DNA of 64,000 nucleotides, from NCBI RefSeq assembly GCF_040026395.1, contig NZ_CP157278.1, positions 4,650,001 through 4,714,000 on the forward strand. Direction: 5' to 3'. Numbering within the stretch: position 1 is the first letter of the stretch; the number at the start of each line of letters is the position of its first letter. This stretch comes from Pedobacter lusitanus (lineage in GTDB: Bacteria; Bacteroidota; Bacteroidia; Sphingobacteriales; Sphingobacteriaceae). The notes under the pieces were generated by a model that saw only the letters and a program-made list of their open reading frames with translations, was not told where the DNA came from and made no database searches. Of this stretch, positions 50,841-58,097 are shown piece after piece. A program made the position numbers and the translations under genes.

Positions 50841-50945
50841 GCTTGTTTTATCACTGGAGGGAGCAAGATGCCGACTCTTTCATCATGGGTTTAGATAGTT
50901 CATTTGTTAAGCCACTCTGAGTCTAAGAAAGTGAAGCAGTCAAGG

Positions 50946-51234
50946 GATCGTGGGATAAATGGCCTGTGCGGGCAAAGGCTACGTGCGTTTATGCAGCGAA
51001 AGCCCTTTAGAACATTACTTTCGGGACTATCTTTGCTTTAACAGATGAACTAACGAATAAGCAGTACCGTTTATAGTTTCGCACCTTAATTGTAAAATCC
51101 CCAACAAAAAAACGCGAACCCTTCCAACCAGTAAGCACAAATAAAGCACTAACTTTACGGAAAAGGAAAGTTCTTTATAGCACTGAAAAAGTGCGGCCGC
51201 CAAATCCGGCAAACCCGAAAAAAGTCGCATAAGG
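50946..51234. repeat. RHS-array repeat block, copy B
   Basis: About 290 bp matching copy A over its whole length with many substitutions and matching copy C more closely in its right 210 bp (GATGAACTAACGAA to the RHS core). The plus-strand stretch [17 protein letters not shown]...PANPKKVA then stop is kept in all three copies, which hints at an old coding end. Confidence 0.7.
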
Positions 51235-51996
51235 GTGCACGATTTCGGGGCAAGATTCTATGATCCTGTAGTGGCGAGGTGGAATGTGGTAGATCCGCTT
51301 TCTGAGAAGATGAGGCGGCATTCGCCTTATAATTATGCTTTCAATAATCCGATTCGATTTGTAGATCCTGATGGAAGAGCTCCACAGGGACCTGGACCGA
51401 ATGGTACACCTATTCTTGGGCTACCACTTATGAAGCTGTTTTTGAGTTATCAAAAAGCCATCATGAAGATGGGCATGAATAATGTTGCATCAGTTCTGAA
51501 TACTGTATCTAATGCCAATAATGCTGGTATGGCAAAAGGTAAGGTGAAAGCAGAATATACTGCTGCGGCTAATCAGGGGGTTAAAAACTTAGCAGTTGGA
51601 CTTGCTTTAGGGGAGGCTACAGGTGGGCTTTTAGGGCAAATAGGTAAAGGTTTAAAGGGAGTTGCAGGAACTGAGGTCTCTGTTGCTGCTAACAGTGGAA
51701 CTACTGTTATTGGTGAGACAATGAAACGTGTATCAACAGCAGCGTCGGAAATACCTGGTGCTAGAACCTTAAATACAATGCCTAATTTTACAGGTACAGC
51801 TGATCAGGTAACAAGTCAAATGATGCAATATAATAGACAATGGATATTAAATGAGATGCGTAGTGGAGGAACTATTTTAGATATCGGAGCAGATGTAAAT
51901 AGAGCAACACCAAGTATCTTTTATCAAATGGAACAAAATATGTTGAAAAATTATCAGGTACTTCATCCTGGGTCATTAAATATCGTTAATCCATGA
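51235..51996 (+). CDS. Displaced RHS tip 3, toxin of unknown class
   Basis: 253 aa open frame from [46 protein letters not shown]. The GTG at 51235 is probably not a real start. The tip ends in [83 protein letters not shown], a tip type that recurs on RHS proteins; its activity is unknown to me. Overlaps the immunity gene by 4 nt. Confidence 0.72.
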   Translation: MHDFGARFYDPVVARWNVVDPLSEKMRRHSPYNYAFNNPIRFVDPDGRAPQGPGPNGTPILGLPLMKLFLSYQKAIMKMGMNNVASVLNTVSNANNAGMAKGKVKAEYTAAANQGVKNLAVGLALGEATGGLLGQIGKGLKGVAGTEVSVAANSGTTVIGETMKRVSTAASEIPGARTLNTMPNFTGTADQVTSQMMQYNRQWILNEMRSGGTILDIGADVNRATPSIFYQMEQNMLKNYQVLHPGSLNIVNP

Positions 51997-52412
51997 TAGA
52001 CGGAAAAGAATATGTCAAAACAGTAAAAGAGTATTTCTCATTTCTTGAGACTGAATATAATATGGATTTATCAGAAGAAGTGGTTAATGGAAGTTTTTAT
52101 TATGATGTTTCATATAAGGATAAGGAGCATGCCATCTCTGTCTCTTACGAAAATGCAGAAGATTATTTGCAAGTGATTATTTTTATACTTCACAATGGCA
52201 AACTGCCTAATTATGATGATAAAACAAAAACATTGCATTTAAATCGGTTCAATTCAAAAATTCTTTCAACTGCTAGTAAAAGTGATCTCAGTTTAAATAA
52301 TGAATACTTTTTAAAGTTCGAATCGGAGGATGGATTGAAAAGAAAATTGTTGAAATCAGCGAAAGAATTGCGACTTTTTTTGAAATATTTTAATGATTTG
52401 AATATGGTTTAA
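51993..52412 (+). CDS. Putative immunity protein (tip 3)
   Basis: 139 aa, mixed alpha/beta, charged, no signal. Starts in the toxin stop codon (ATGA-type overlap), the sole evidence for an immunity role. No family recognised. Confidence 0.65.
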   Translation: MIDGKEYVKTVKEYFSFLETEYNMDLSEEVVNGSFYYDVSYKDKEHAISVSYENAEDYLQVIIFILHNGKLPNYDDKTKTLHLNRFNSKILSTASKSDLSLNNEYFLKFESEDGLKRKLLKSAKELRLFLKYFNDLNMV

Positions 52413-52474
52413 TGACTGTCTGGCAGCAGTATCCAATAAAACTCTGTAAATGGGTTTGTGATAAAACCTTACAA

Positions 52475-52570
52475 GGTGTAAAGTCCCATTGGTGGGACAC
52501 TTTGGTGTATGTCATAGTCTTTACACCTATTCTAAGTTCTATAAAAGCCTGGTTCGTTAAGCCAGGCTTT
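52475..52570 (+). terminator. Nested hairpin and terminator after tip 3 pair
   Basis: Outer arms GGTGTAAAG (52475-52483) and CTTTACACC (52519-52527) enclose GTCCCA-TTGG-TGGGAC (52483-52498). Next comes AAAGCCTGG-N9-CCAGGCTTT (52544-52570), a typical terminator. They close the tip 3 unit. Confidence 0.75.
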
Positions 52571-52585
52571 GTTGTTTATTGCTCT

Positions 52586-52767
52586 TAAGCTTTTCTGGTA
52601 TTAGCATCCCTAAGAAATGCGTCAATAATCACCAGTAGTTAGGTTTTGTCGTTTTCCAGCAAGTCTTCTATCTCTTGTATCCTTTTTACTGTCTTTTTAT
52701 CAAAAAAGGCATTGGTTCCTTCACCGCCGATATAATCTAAGGTTACCTCAAAAGCCTGGACTATCTG
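52586..52767 (-). pseudogene. Broken XRE-family regulator, copy 2
   Basis: Leftward reading gives IVQAFEVTLDYIGGEGTNAFFDKKTVKRIQEIEDLLENDKT, stop, then (shifted) LLVIIDAFLRDANTRK. Paralogue of the copy at 50573. It is cut off at its N-terminal side where repeat block C begins; the join lies at a shared GACTATCT-TGC sequence, which in copy B belongs to the repeat. Confidence 0.8.
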
Positions 52768-52975
52768 TGCTTTAACCGATGAACTAACGAACACGCACTG
52801 CCGCTGATCATTGAAAGTTTCGCAACTTAATTGTAAAATCCTTAACAAAAAAACGCGAACCCTTCCAACCCGTAAACACAAATAAAGCACTAACTTTACG
52901 GAAAAGGAAAGTTCTTTATAGCGCTGAAAAAGTGCAGCCGGCAAATCCGGCAAACCCGAAAAAAGTCGCATAAGG
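52768..52975. repeat. RHS-array repeat block, copy C (shortened)
   Basis: About 210 bp, the right part of copies A and B, from TTTAACCGATGAACTAACGAA to the RHS core. It is joined to the broken XRE gene on the left, which shows that block and regulator recombined. Confidence 0.7.
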
Positions 52976-53719
52976 GTACACGATTATGGGGCGAGGTTCT
53001 ATGATCCTGTTATTGGGAGATGGAGTACGCCAGACCCTTTGCAAGAAGATGAATATTGGGCTGAATTTGATAAGGAATATACTCAGGAATCTTTAGATGA
53101 AGGGTATGAAATAGACCTGGTAGAAGGTAGAATGAATGCCAATAGATATTTTGGGTTATTGGGGCCACAGAATATGATAGCGGTCAATAATTCAGCTATT
53201 CATTATAATTCAAGTCCTTATGCCTACGTTTTAGGTAACCCAATCAGTTATATTGATCCTTTGGGACTGGATACAGGGAAAGTTAATCAATTAAAACAAG
53301 TTAATATAGTTGGAAATAATAATAATAACTTTAATCATTGGATAGGACCATCTTTAATTGCGTTAGGAGAGCCTATTAGTTATCTTAAGCCAGTTGGCGC
53401 ACTTGGATCTCAAAGGGGCTCTTCTATTGCATCCTGGACTTTATCTAAGGTGTTTCCCTGGAGAAGTACCGCTCTTAAAACGGCCCAAAGAAAAGCGGTA
53501 GGTCTTGTGAGTAAAAGATTAGCAAGAAAAATTGGAACTAATGTGGTTGGAAGATTTTTAGGACGGCTGGTTCCTTACGTTGGGTGGAGTATAACTGCAT
53601 ATGATATATGGGAAAATAAGGAAGCTATTGGAGTAGGTATGAAAGCATTTAGTGCTGGTGGAGGTGATTACTATAAGCTACGTTCAAATCCAAGCACTTT
53701 TTATATGTATGCAAAATAG
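52976..53719 (+). CDS. Displaced RHS tip 4, paralogue of tip 1
   Basis: 247 aa open frame from [38 protein letters not shown], without start signal. After PISYIDPLGLDTGKVNQLKQVNIVGNN the variable part is Gly/Arg-rich and ends NVVGRFLGRLVPYVGWSITAYDIWENKEAIGVG ... TFYMYAK. Similar to tip 1 but unbroken. Hydrophobic and glycine-rich, so membrane action is possible. A DUF1493-type gene follows 18 nt later. Confidence 0.72.
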   Translation, partial: VHDYGARFYDPVIGRWSTPDPLQEDEYWAEFDKEYTQESLDEGYEIDLVEGRMNANRYFGLLGPQNMIAVNNSAIHYNSSPYAYVLGNPISYIDPLGLDTGKVNQLKQVNIVGNNNNNFNHWIGPSLIALGEPISYLKPVGALGSQRGSSIASWTLSKVFPWRSTALKTAQRKAVGLVSKRLARKIGTNVVGRFLGRLVPYVGWSITAYDIWENKEAIGVGMKAFSAGGGDYYKLRSNPSTFYMYAK

Positions 53720-53737
53720 ATCTAAACAAATAAAATT

Positions 53738-54070
53738 ATGGTTATAGATGAATATGAACTTTTTCAGTTTGTAAAAGACCAATCTGCTGTTTCTGACATT
53801 GATATAGATATGGATACAGATTTACAGGATGATCTTGGTATTCGTGGGGATGATGCAGTGGACTTTTTAATAACCTATGGAAAACGCTTTGGAGTTGATA
53901 TTTCTAACTTTATGGCAGCTGATTATTTTAATGGCGAAGGGTTAGGTCTTTTGTCTTATATAGGGGCTAAACTTTTTGGATCTAAAGGAAAAAGAAAGCC
54001 ATTCACGGTTAATTGTCTTTATAAAGGTATTATTGCTGGTCGATTAGATGACAAAATAATAAATGGATAG
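53738..54070 (+). CDS. DUF1493-type immunity protein (tip 4)
   Basis: 110 aa. DTDLQDDLGIRGDDAVDFLITYGKRFGVDISNFMAADYFNGEG is the same acyl-carrier-like signature as in the 48530 protein, with a longer middle (LSYIGAKLFGSKGKRK). Pairs with tip 4. Confidence 0.75.
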   Translation: MVIDEYELFQFVKDQSAVSDIDIDMDTDLQDDLGIRGDDAVDFLITYGKRFGVDISNFMAADYFNGEGLGLLSYIGAKLFGSKGKRKPFTVNCLYKGIIAGRLDDKIING

Positions 54071-54079
54071 ATTACCATA

Positions 54080-54128
54080 ATATTTAGATTAATTAATAAA
54101 ACCCCGTTTTATTAGTTAATCTAAATAT
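54080..54128. terminator. Long AT-rich hairpin after tip 4 pair
   Basis: 23-bp arms (54080-54102 and 54106-54128) with one G-U pair and a CCC loop, then CTTTTT. Terminator for the DUF1493 gene; the gap to 54373 otherwise holds only the inverted repeat at 54255 and the 21-bp repeat at 54343. Confidence 0.8.
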
Positions 54129-54254
54129 CTTTTTGCATCCCCTATGATGGCGTTGTCGAGGTGTATCCTTAATGGAAAATCAGTGATTCCCGATTAAGGG
54201 CTTTGCTAATTAATTGCATATATGTTTATGCAGCCTATTGTTGTTTTATGATTT

Positions 54255-54293
54255 GCAAGTTGTGTTTTTGGGTACTCCAAAAACACAACTTGC
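54255..54293. repeat. 17-bp perfect inverted repeat
   Basis: Arms GCAAGTTGTGTTTTTGG (54255-54271) and its complement (54277-54293), loop GTACT. No T tail, so more a structural repeat or a mobile-element end than a terminator. Confidence 0.7.
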
Positions 54294-54342
54294 CTTCGCA
54301 ATTCGGTTTCTGCTGCAGAGGTCTACATACTACCTTTAAGGA

Positions 54343-54363
54343 GTTCATAAAGTTCCATTACCT
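54343..54363. repeat. 21-bp direct repeat, left copy
   Basis: Identical to 56925-56945, where it forms the last codons and stop of the TlpA gene (reverse strand). Between the copies lie the decayed tips, two immunity-like genes and the IS256 element. The HNH fragment starts right behind this copy. Confidence 0.7.
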
Positions 54364-54373
54364 CGTCCAGCGG

Positions 54374-54541
54374 GTTAAAAGTGCACTGGAAGTTAAAAAT
54401 GGTAAAAAGCATGAAAGAGGTGTAACGCCTCCAAGTAATCAAGCTCATACAGCTCATGAAAAATCTAAACGAGAAGGTAGTAGTGGGACACCGAATAATG
54501 GTCAGGTATTATGTCGTGGCTGTAAATTAGATAAACATTAA
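54374..54541 (+). pseudogene. HNH-type toxin tip fragment
   Basis: 55 codons VKSALEVKNGKKHERGVTPPSNQAHTAHEKSKREGSSGTPNNGQVLCRGCKLDKH. GTPNNGQVLCRGC is the end of an HNH/ colicin-type nuclease domain. No RHS core or nuclease N-terminus precedes it, so it is a remnant. Confidence 0.65.
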
Positions 54542-54542
54542 G

Positions 54543-54581
54543 ATGAACGAAAAAGTATTATTAGTCTATCAGTTTAGATGA
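54543..54581 (+). pseudogene. Truncated immunity gene start
   Basis: ATG 2 nt after the HNH fragment opens 12 codons (MNEKVLLVYQFR) and stops where another toxin fragment begins. It looks like the first residues of the HNH tip's immunity gene, cut by deletion. Confidence 0.45.
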
Positions 54582-54792
54582 TGCTCAGTCCGTGATAAAT
54601 GCTGTTCATTCCGGGGAAGCTGAGTTTGTTGGGACAATGAAAGGAGGGCATCAGGTCTTTAAATTTACTGGAGTAACGGGTACAAATGTTAATGCTGGAG
54701 CCGGAATAACAAATCAGTCAACAAATTTATTTATGATAAAAGGTACCGCAAGCCCAAGTGTTGTGCCAATAAATCCAAATTGGAAACCTTAA
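54565..54792 (+). pseudogene. C-terminal fragment of another toxin tip
   Basis: 75 codons, SISLDDAQSVINAVHSGEAEFVGTMKGGHQVFKFTGVTGTNVNAGAGITNQSTNLFMIKGTASPSVVPINPNWKP, starting after a stop codon. The DDAQxVINAVHSGEA...TGTNxNxGAG...TNxFxIKG pattern is that of a toxin C-terminus found on RHS-type proteins; the name of the class is uncertain. The upstream part is lost. Confidence 0.55.
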
Positions 54793-54801
54793 ACTAAATA
54801 T

Positions 54802-55116
54802 ATGGAGTATGATGAAAATTTTCTAGACGTAAAATACATTATGATGAATGTGTTCTTACTAAACATTAGACCAAATATTCTTGATGTAAGTTATTCTATA
54901 GAATCTCATGAAATTAATATACAAGTTGTTTTATTAGAGAATACAGAGTTAGATAGTCTCTATTTGAAAGAATTGATCTATAAATTGAAGGATTTTGCGG
55001 TTAAGCTAAATGTAATTTTTATATCCAAGTTGGACTATAATTCTAATAATGGAAATTGGATTCCTACAAGATACAAATGGCAATCAATTGTAGTACTTTC
55101 AAAATCGGGAATATGA
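54802..55116 (+). CDS. Immunity-like protein, tandem copy 1
   Basis: 104 aa, beta-rich; fold similar to the next protein (both around 100 aa, I-x-VVLLENTELDSLYLKEL vs VKIILYSYNEDEKNLVEDL). Follows the toxin fragment by 9 nt. Probably immunity to that tip. Confidence 0.6.
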   Translation: MEYDENFLDVKYIMMNVFLLNIRPNILDVSYSIESHEINIQVVLLENTELDSLYLKELIYKLKDFAVKLNVIFISKLDYNSNNGNWIPTRYKWQSIVVLSKSGI

Positions 55117-55403
55117 ATCTGGAATATAATGTTAAATTAATTTACAGTAATCTCTGTAATGCAATGATTAGAAATGTGAATAATAATTTTTATAGTATAT
55201 CATTCGATATTTTACAGAATGAAGATATTCAGGTAAAGATTATACTATATAGTTATAATGAGGATGAAAAAAACTTGGTCGAAGATTTGATGGCAGAATT
55301 CTCTGCATTAGAAGAGAAGAATAATGTCTTAGCTGCAATATTGACTACAGATTTTAAAGAACTCAAATTAAGATACAAAATATACGAATCTACTAATAGC
55401 TAA
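55113..55403 (+). CDS. Immunity-like protein, tandem copy 2
   Basis: 96 aa from ATG 55113 (4-nt overlap with copy 1). MNLEYNVKLIYSNLCNAMIRNVNNNFYSISFDI then VKIILYSYNEDEKNLVEDLMAEFSALEEKNNV is typical of a small immunity family seen behind RHS tips. Diverged duplicate of the preceding gene. Confidence 0.6.
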   Translation: MNLEYNVKLIYSNLCNAMIRNVNNNFYSISFDILQNEDIQVKIILYSYNEDEKNLVEDLMAEFSALEEKNNVLAAILTTDFKELKLRYKIYESTNS

Positions 55404-55458
55404 AATAAAATTGTTGGATATGCCTATGGAGTTTGAGGCTATACATCTAAATTTTAGA

Positions 55459-56830
55459 GACTGTAAACTGAACTGTGTCAACTCTAGTATGAAAGAGTTA
55501 AAATAAGTAATTTAGTATGACTTAGGACACAATGAAAAGTAAAGAACCATTTGATTTTGAGCGCTTCAAGGCTGAAGCAATGGAAAGCCTTTATCAAGGC
55601 AAAAAGATGGGCGGTACCGATGGTGTATTTGCCCCAATGTTAAAGCACCTGCTTGAATCTATGCTCGAAGGAGAGCTGGATAATCACCTCCAGGAGAGTA
55701 AGGGTAGTGATGATCCCAATCGGCGTAATGGGAAGACCCGTAAGACCGTACGGAGTCTTCAGTCGGGGGAATTTGAGTTAGAGGGCACCCGTGATCGTAA
55801 CGGTACTTTCGAGCCTAAAATCGTCCCCAAGCGCCAGTTGATTATCACAGCCGAGCTGGAAGATAACGTGATCGCGATGTATGCCCGTGGGATGAGCACC
55901 CGTAATATCTCTGATTATGTAAAGGAAATGTATGATATGGATATCTCCGCAACAGAGATTTCTAACATAACAGACAAGATTATCCCTGCGATGAACGAAT
56001 GGCGAAACCGGCCACTGGAAGCGGTGTACCCCTTTGTATTTCTGGACTGTATGCATTATAAAGTCCGTGATAACGGTGGTGTTGAATCCCGGGCGGTCTA
56101 CAATATCCTGGGCGTGAACCGTGATGGAAAGAAGGAGTTGATCGGTGTATATCTTTCAGAAAATGAAGGTGCTAAGTTCTGGCTTTCTGTACTGATGGAT
56201 TTGAAGCAACGCGGCGTAGAAGACATCCTGGTGGCCTGTATTGATGGCTTAAAAGGCTTTCCGGAGGCTATAGAATCTGTATTTCCAAAAACACAGATTC
56301 AGTTATGCATTGTCCATCAGATCCGCACCAGCCTCCGCTATGTGCCTGAAAAAGACAAGAAAGCTGTTGTTGCCGATCTTAAACCGGTTTACAAAGCCAA
56401 TAACCAAGAACAGGGCTACGAAAAACTGTTGGAGTTTGAAGATAAATGGGGCAAAAAATATCCGTTATCTGTAAAAGGCTGGATGGACAACTGGACGAAT
56501 TTGTCTACGTATTTTGAATATTCTCCGGAAATCAGACGAGTGATCTACACCACCAATGCTATTGAGGCAATGCATAGACAAATCCGTAAAATAACCAAAA
56601 CAAAAGGGGCATTTACATCGGATCAATCGTTGCTAAAACTCGTATATCTGGCCTATAGAGACTTTTCTAAAAAATGGACGATGCCAATGTGGAACTGGGG
56701 CTTGACAATGTCTCAGCTCTATATTAAATTTGGAGACAGATTAAAAGCCTTCGGCGACTTCTTCCTTGGTGGAGGCCCTTCAGCCTCCACCAAGGAAGAA
56801 GTGATGTTTGACACAGTTCAATTTACACTC
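55459..56830 (+). mobile_element. IS256-family insertion sequence
   Basis: Ends are imperfect inverted repeats of 24 bp at 55459-55482 and 56807-56830 (20 or more matches; core TGAACTGTGTCAA in both). The transposase starts 50 bp inside the left end. The 8-9 bp beside each end (TTTTAGA-side and CCAAATAA-side) do not match, so there is no target duplication; either an old copy or one joined by recombination. Confidence 0.8.
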
Positions 56831-56932
56831 CCAAATAACAACAAAAGCCCGATTGTAACCGGGCTTTTGTTGTTATTTACCCCCTTTAAGAGTTCGTTCT
56901 TTTCCCATTCAGCTTGCAAGAGGGGTTCATAA
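55532..56932 (+). CDS. IS256-family (mutator-type) transposase
   Basis: 466 aa. Catalytic DDE region: YPFVFLDCMHYKVR (first Asp), LVACIDGLKGFPEAI (second Asp), TTNAIEAMHRQIRK (Glu), plus the conserved LCIVHQIRTSLRYV. N-terminus MLESMLEGELDNHL is typical. The frame passes through the right inverted repeat and stops 102 bp outside, adding about 40 residues unlike transposases (SPIVTGLLLLFTPFKSSFFSH). The stop overlaps the convergent TlpA gene. Possibly still active, but the tail is abnormal. Confidence 0.88.
   Translation: MKSKEPFDFERFKAEAMESLYQGKKMGGTDGVFAPMLKHLLESMLEGELDNHLQESKGSDDPNRRNGKTRKTVRSLQSGEFELEGTRDRNGTFEPKIVPKRQLIITAELEDNVIAMYARGMSTRNISDYVKEMYDMDISATEISNITDKIIPAMNEWRNRPLEAVYPFVFLDCMHYKVRDNGGVESRAVYNILGVNRDGKKELIGVYLSENEGAKFWLSVLMDLKQRGVEDILVACIDGLKGFPEAIESVFPKTQIQLCIVHQIRTSLRYVPEKDKKAVVADLKPVYKANNQEQGYEKLLEFEDKWGKKYPLSVKGWMDNWTNLSTYFEYSPEIRRVIYTTNAIEAMHRQIRKITKTKGAFTSDQSLLKLVYLAYRDFSKKWTMPMWNWGLTMSQLYIKFGDRLKAFGDFFLGGGPSASTKEEVMFDTVQFTLPNNNKSPIVTGLLLLFTPFKSSFFSHSACKRGS
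56757..56802. repeat. 20-bp perfect inverted repeat in transposase 3' end
   Basis: Arms 56757-56776 and 56783-56802 (core CCTTGGTGGAGGC/GCCTCCACCAAGG), loop CCTTCA. Lies 4 bp before the right IR, still in frame (LGGGPSASTKEE). May terminate or protect from outside transcription. Confidence 0.75.
56833..56878. terminator. Bidirectional terminator between IS256 and TlpA gene
   Basis: 19-bp perfect arms 56833-56851 and 56860-56878 (core AAAAGCCCG/CGGGCTTTT), loop ATTGTAAC, just outside the right IS end. Suits the convergent leftward operon. Confidence 0.85.
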
Positions 56933-56945
56933 AGTTCCATTACCT
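56925..56945. repeat. 21-bp direct repeat, right copy
   Basis: Identical to 54343-54363. Here it covers the stop and last codons (LGNGTL) of the TlpA gene. Confidence 0.7.
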
Positions 56946-58084
56946 AACAACTCTTTCAGCTTCTTATCAAGCTCTTTCCCCCTCAAATTTTTCCCCACAA
57001 TTTTACCCTGCGGATCAATTAAGAAATTGGCTGGAATCCCTCTAACCCCATAAAGTGTAGAGGCTGCGTTTTTCCATCCCTGCAAATCCGAAACCTGCGT
57101 CCAGGCCAGACCATCATCCTTAATAGCCTTTAACCAGTCACTTTTCTTACCCTGCTGATCCAGTGAAACCCCAAGAACAGTAAAATTTTTATCCTTATAA
57201 GCGTTAAAAGCTTTGACTACATTAGGATTCTCACCTCTGCAGGGGCCACACCACGAAGCCCAGAAGTCCAGTAAAACATATTTTCCTCTGAAATCCGATA
57301 GCTTTACCGGCTTATCATTAACATCATTCTGTGTAAAGTCCATAGCTATCGCTCCGACAGCTGTTTTGCGTGCTGTAATTATTGTTTCTTCAATATCCTT
57401 ACCCGTAGGACTTATTTTTAGTCTGTCACTAAGTCCATTAAAAAGTGAATCGGCTTTACCGGAATTTCCATTTCCAGAAATGTCATTCAGTGCCTCCAGA
57501 CTAAAATATGAATCAGGATTGTCTTTCACATATTTTTCCCGTAGAACCAATCTCTGCTGACTTGCTGAATTATATCTCTCTCTTAAAGCATTTCCAAAAG
57601 TTGTATCCTCTTTCTGAGTTGCAGAAGCTTTGCTGAAAGCAGCATTAACCTCTTTAGCTGTCTTTGTGAACTCGCCATCCGTATAATTTTCATAAACTTC
57701 AGCCTCTTCATTGATCTTTGAACCCGATAATTTGCTTTTCGAAACAGAATCTGTGGTATTGAGCTGTATAGTTCCCTGATCCAGATAAAGGCGTTTAAAA
57801 TCTGCATTTCTGCTTCTCTTTAATTTTTCTATGCCCTCATGTTTATGATCAAGGATGAGTCTGGCAGCTGTAGGCTCCTCAACTTTTCCTGTAAACTGAA
57901 AAGCCCCGTTTACAATAGCAGAAGAATCTTTAATAGTTTTACCTGCAGATTCATAAATAAGATAAGCTTTTTTCTGTTGACCAGGCGATGCTACTTTAGC
58001 TTTAAGTGTAAAACTGCTCTGTGCAATGGCTAGCCCTGGTGACAAGGCTAACACGGTAATAATTGTTTTGGTGATTAATTTCAT
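56927..58084 (-). CDS. TlpA-type thiol-disulfide oxidoreductase with DUF4369
   Basis: 385 aa. Signal peptide MKLITKTIITVLALSPGLAIAQ, a DUF4369-like N-terminal domain (residues about 23-135), a helical linker, then an AhpC/TSA-thioredoxin domain from about residue 245 (MDFTQNDVNDKPVKLSDFRGKYVLLDFWASWCGPCRGENP) with the active WCGPC motif and cis-Pro in GVRGIPANFLIDP. It reduces or isomerises disulfides in periplasmic proteins. Last gene of the leftward SusCD operon, 13 nt after SusD. Confidence 0.92.
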   Translation of the reverse strand: MKLITKTIITVLALSPGLAIAQSSFTLKAKVASPGQQKKAYLIYESAGKTIKDSSAIVNGAFQFTGKVEEPTAARLILDHKHEGIEKLKRSRNADFKRLYLDQGTIQLNTTDSVSKSKLSGSKINEEAEVYENYTDGEFTKTAKEVNAAFSKASATQKEDTTFGNALRERYNSASQQRLVLREKYVKDNPDSYFSLEALNDISGNGNSGKADSLFNGLSDRLKISPTGKDIEETIITARKTAVGAIAMDFTQNDVNDKPVKLSDFRGKYVLLDFWASWCGPCRGENPNVVKAFNAYKDKNFTVLGVSLDQQGKKSDWLKAIKDDGLAWTQVSDLQGWKNAASTLYGVRGIPANFLIDPQGKIVGKNLRGKELDKKLKELLGNGTL

Positions 58085-58097
58085 ATGTTATAATTGT

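Noticed and set aside
51027..51230. Leftward open frames in repeat blocks B and C (about 67-110 codons) that look conserved
   Set aside because: Conservation follows the DNA repeat and the frame is disrupted in block A; composition is not protein-like. Only the XRE part of the 52639 frame is a real gene remnant.
49064..53000. Retron or diversity-generating retroelement to explain repeat blocks and variable tips
   Set aside because: No reverse transcriptase gene in the window and no template/variable repeat pair with A-directed changes.
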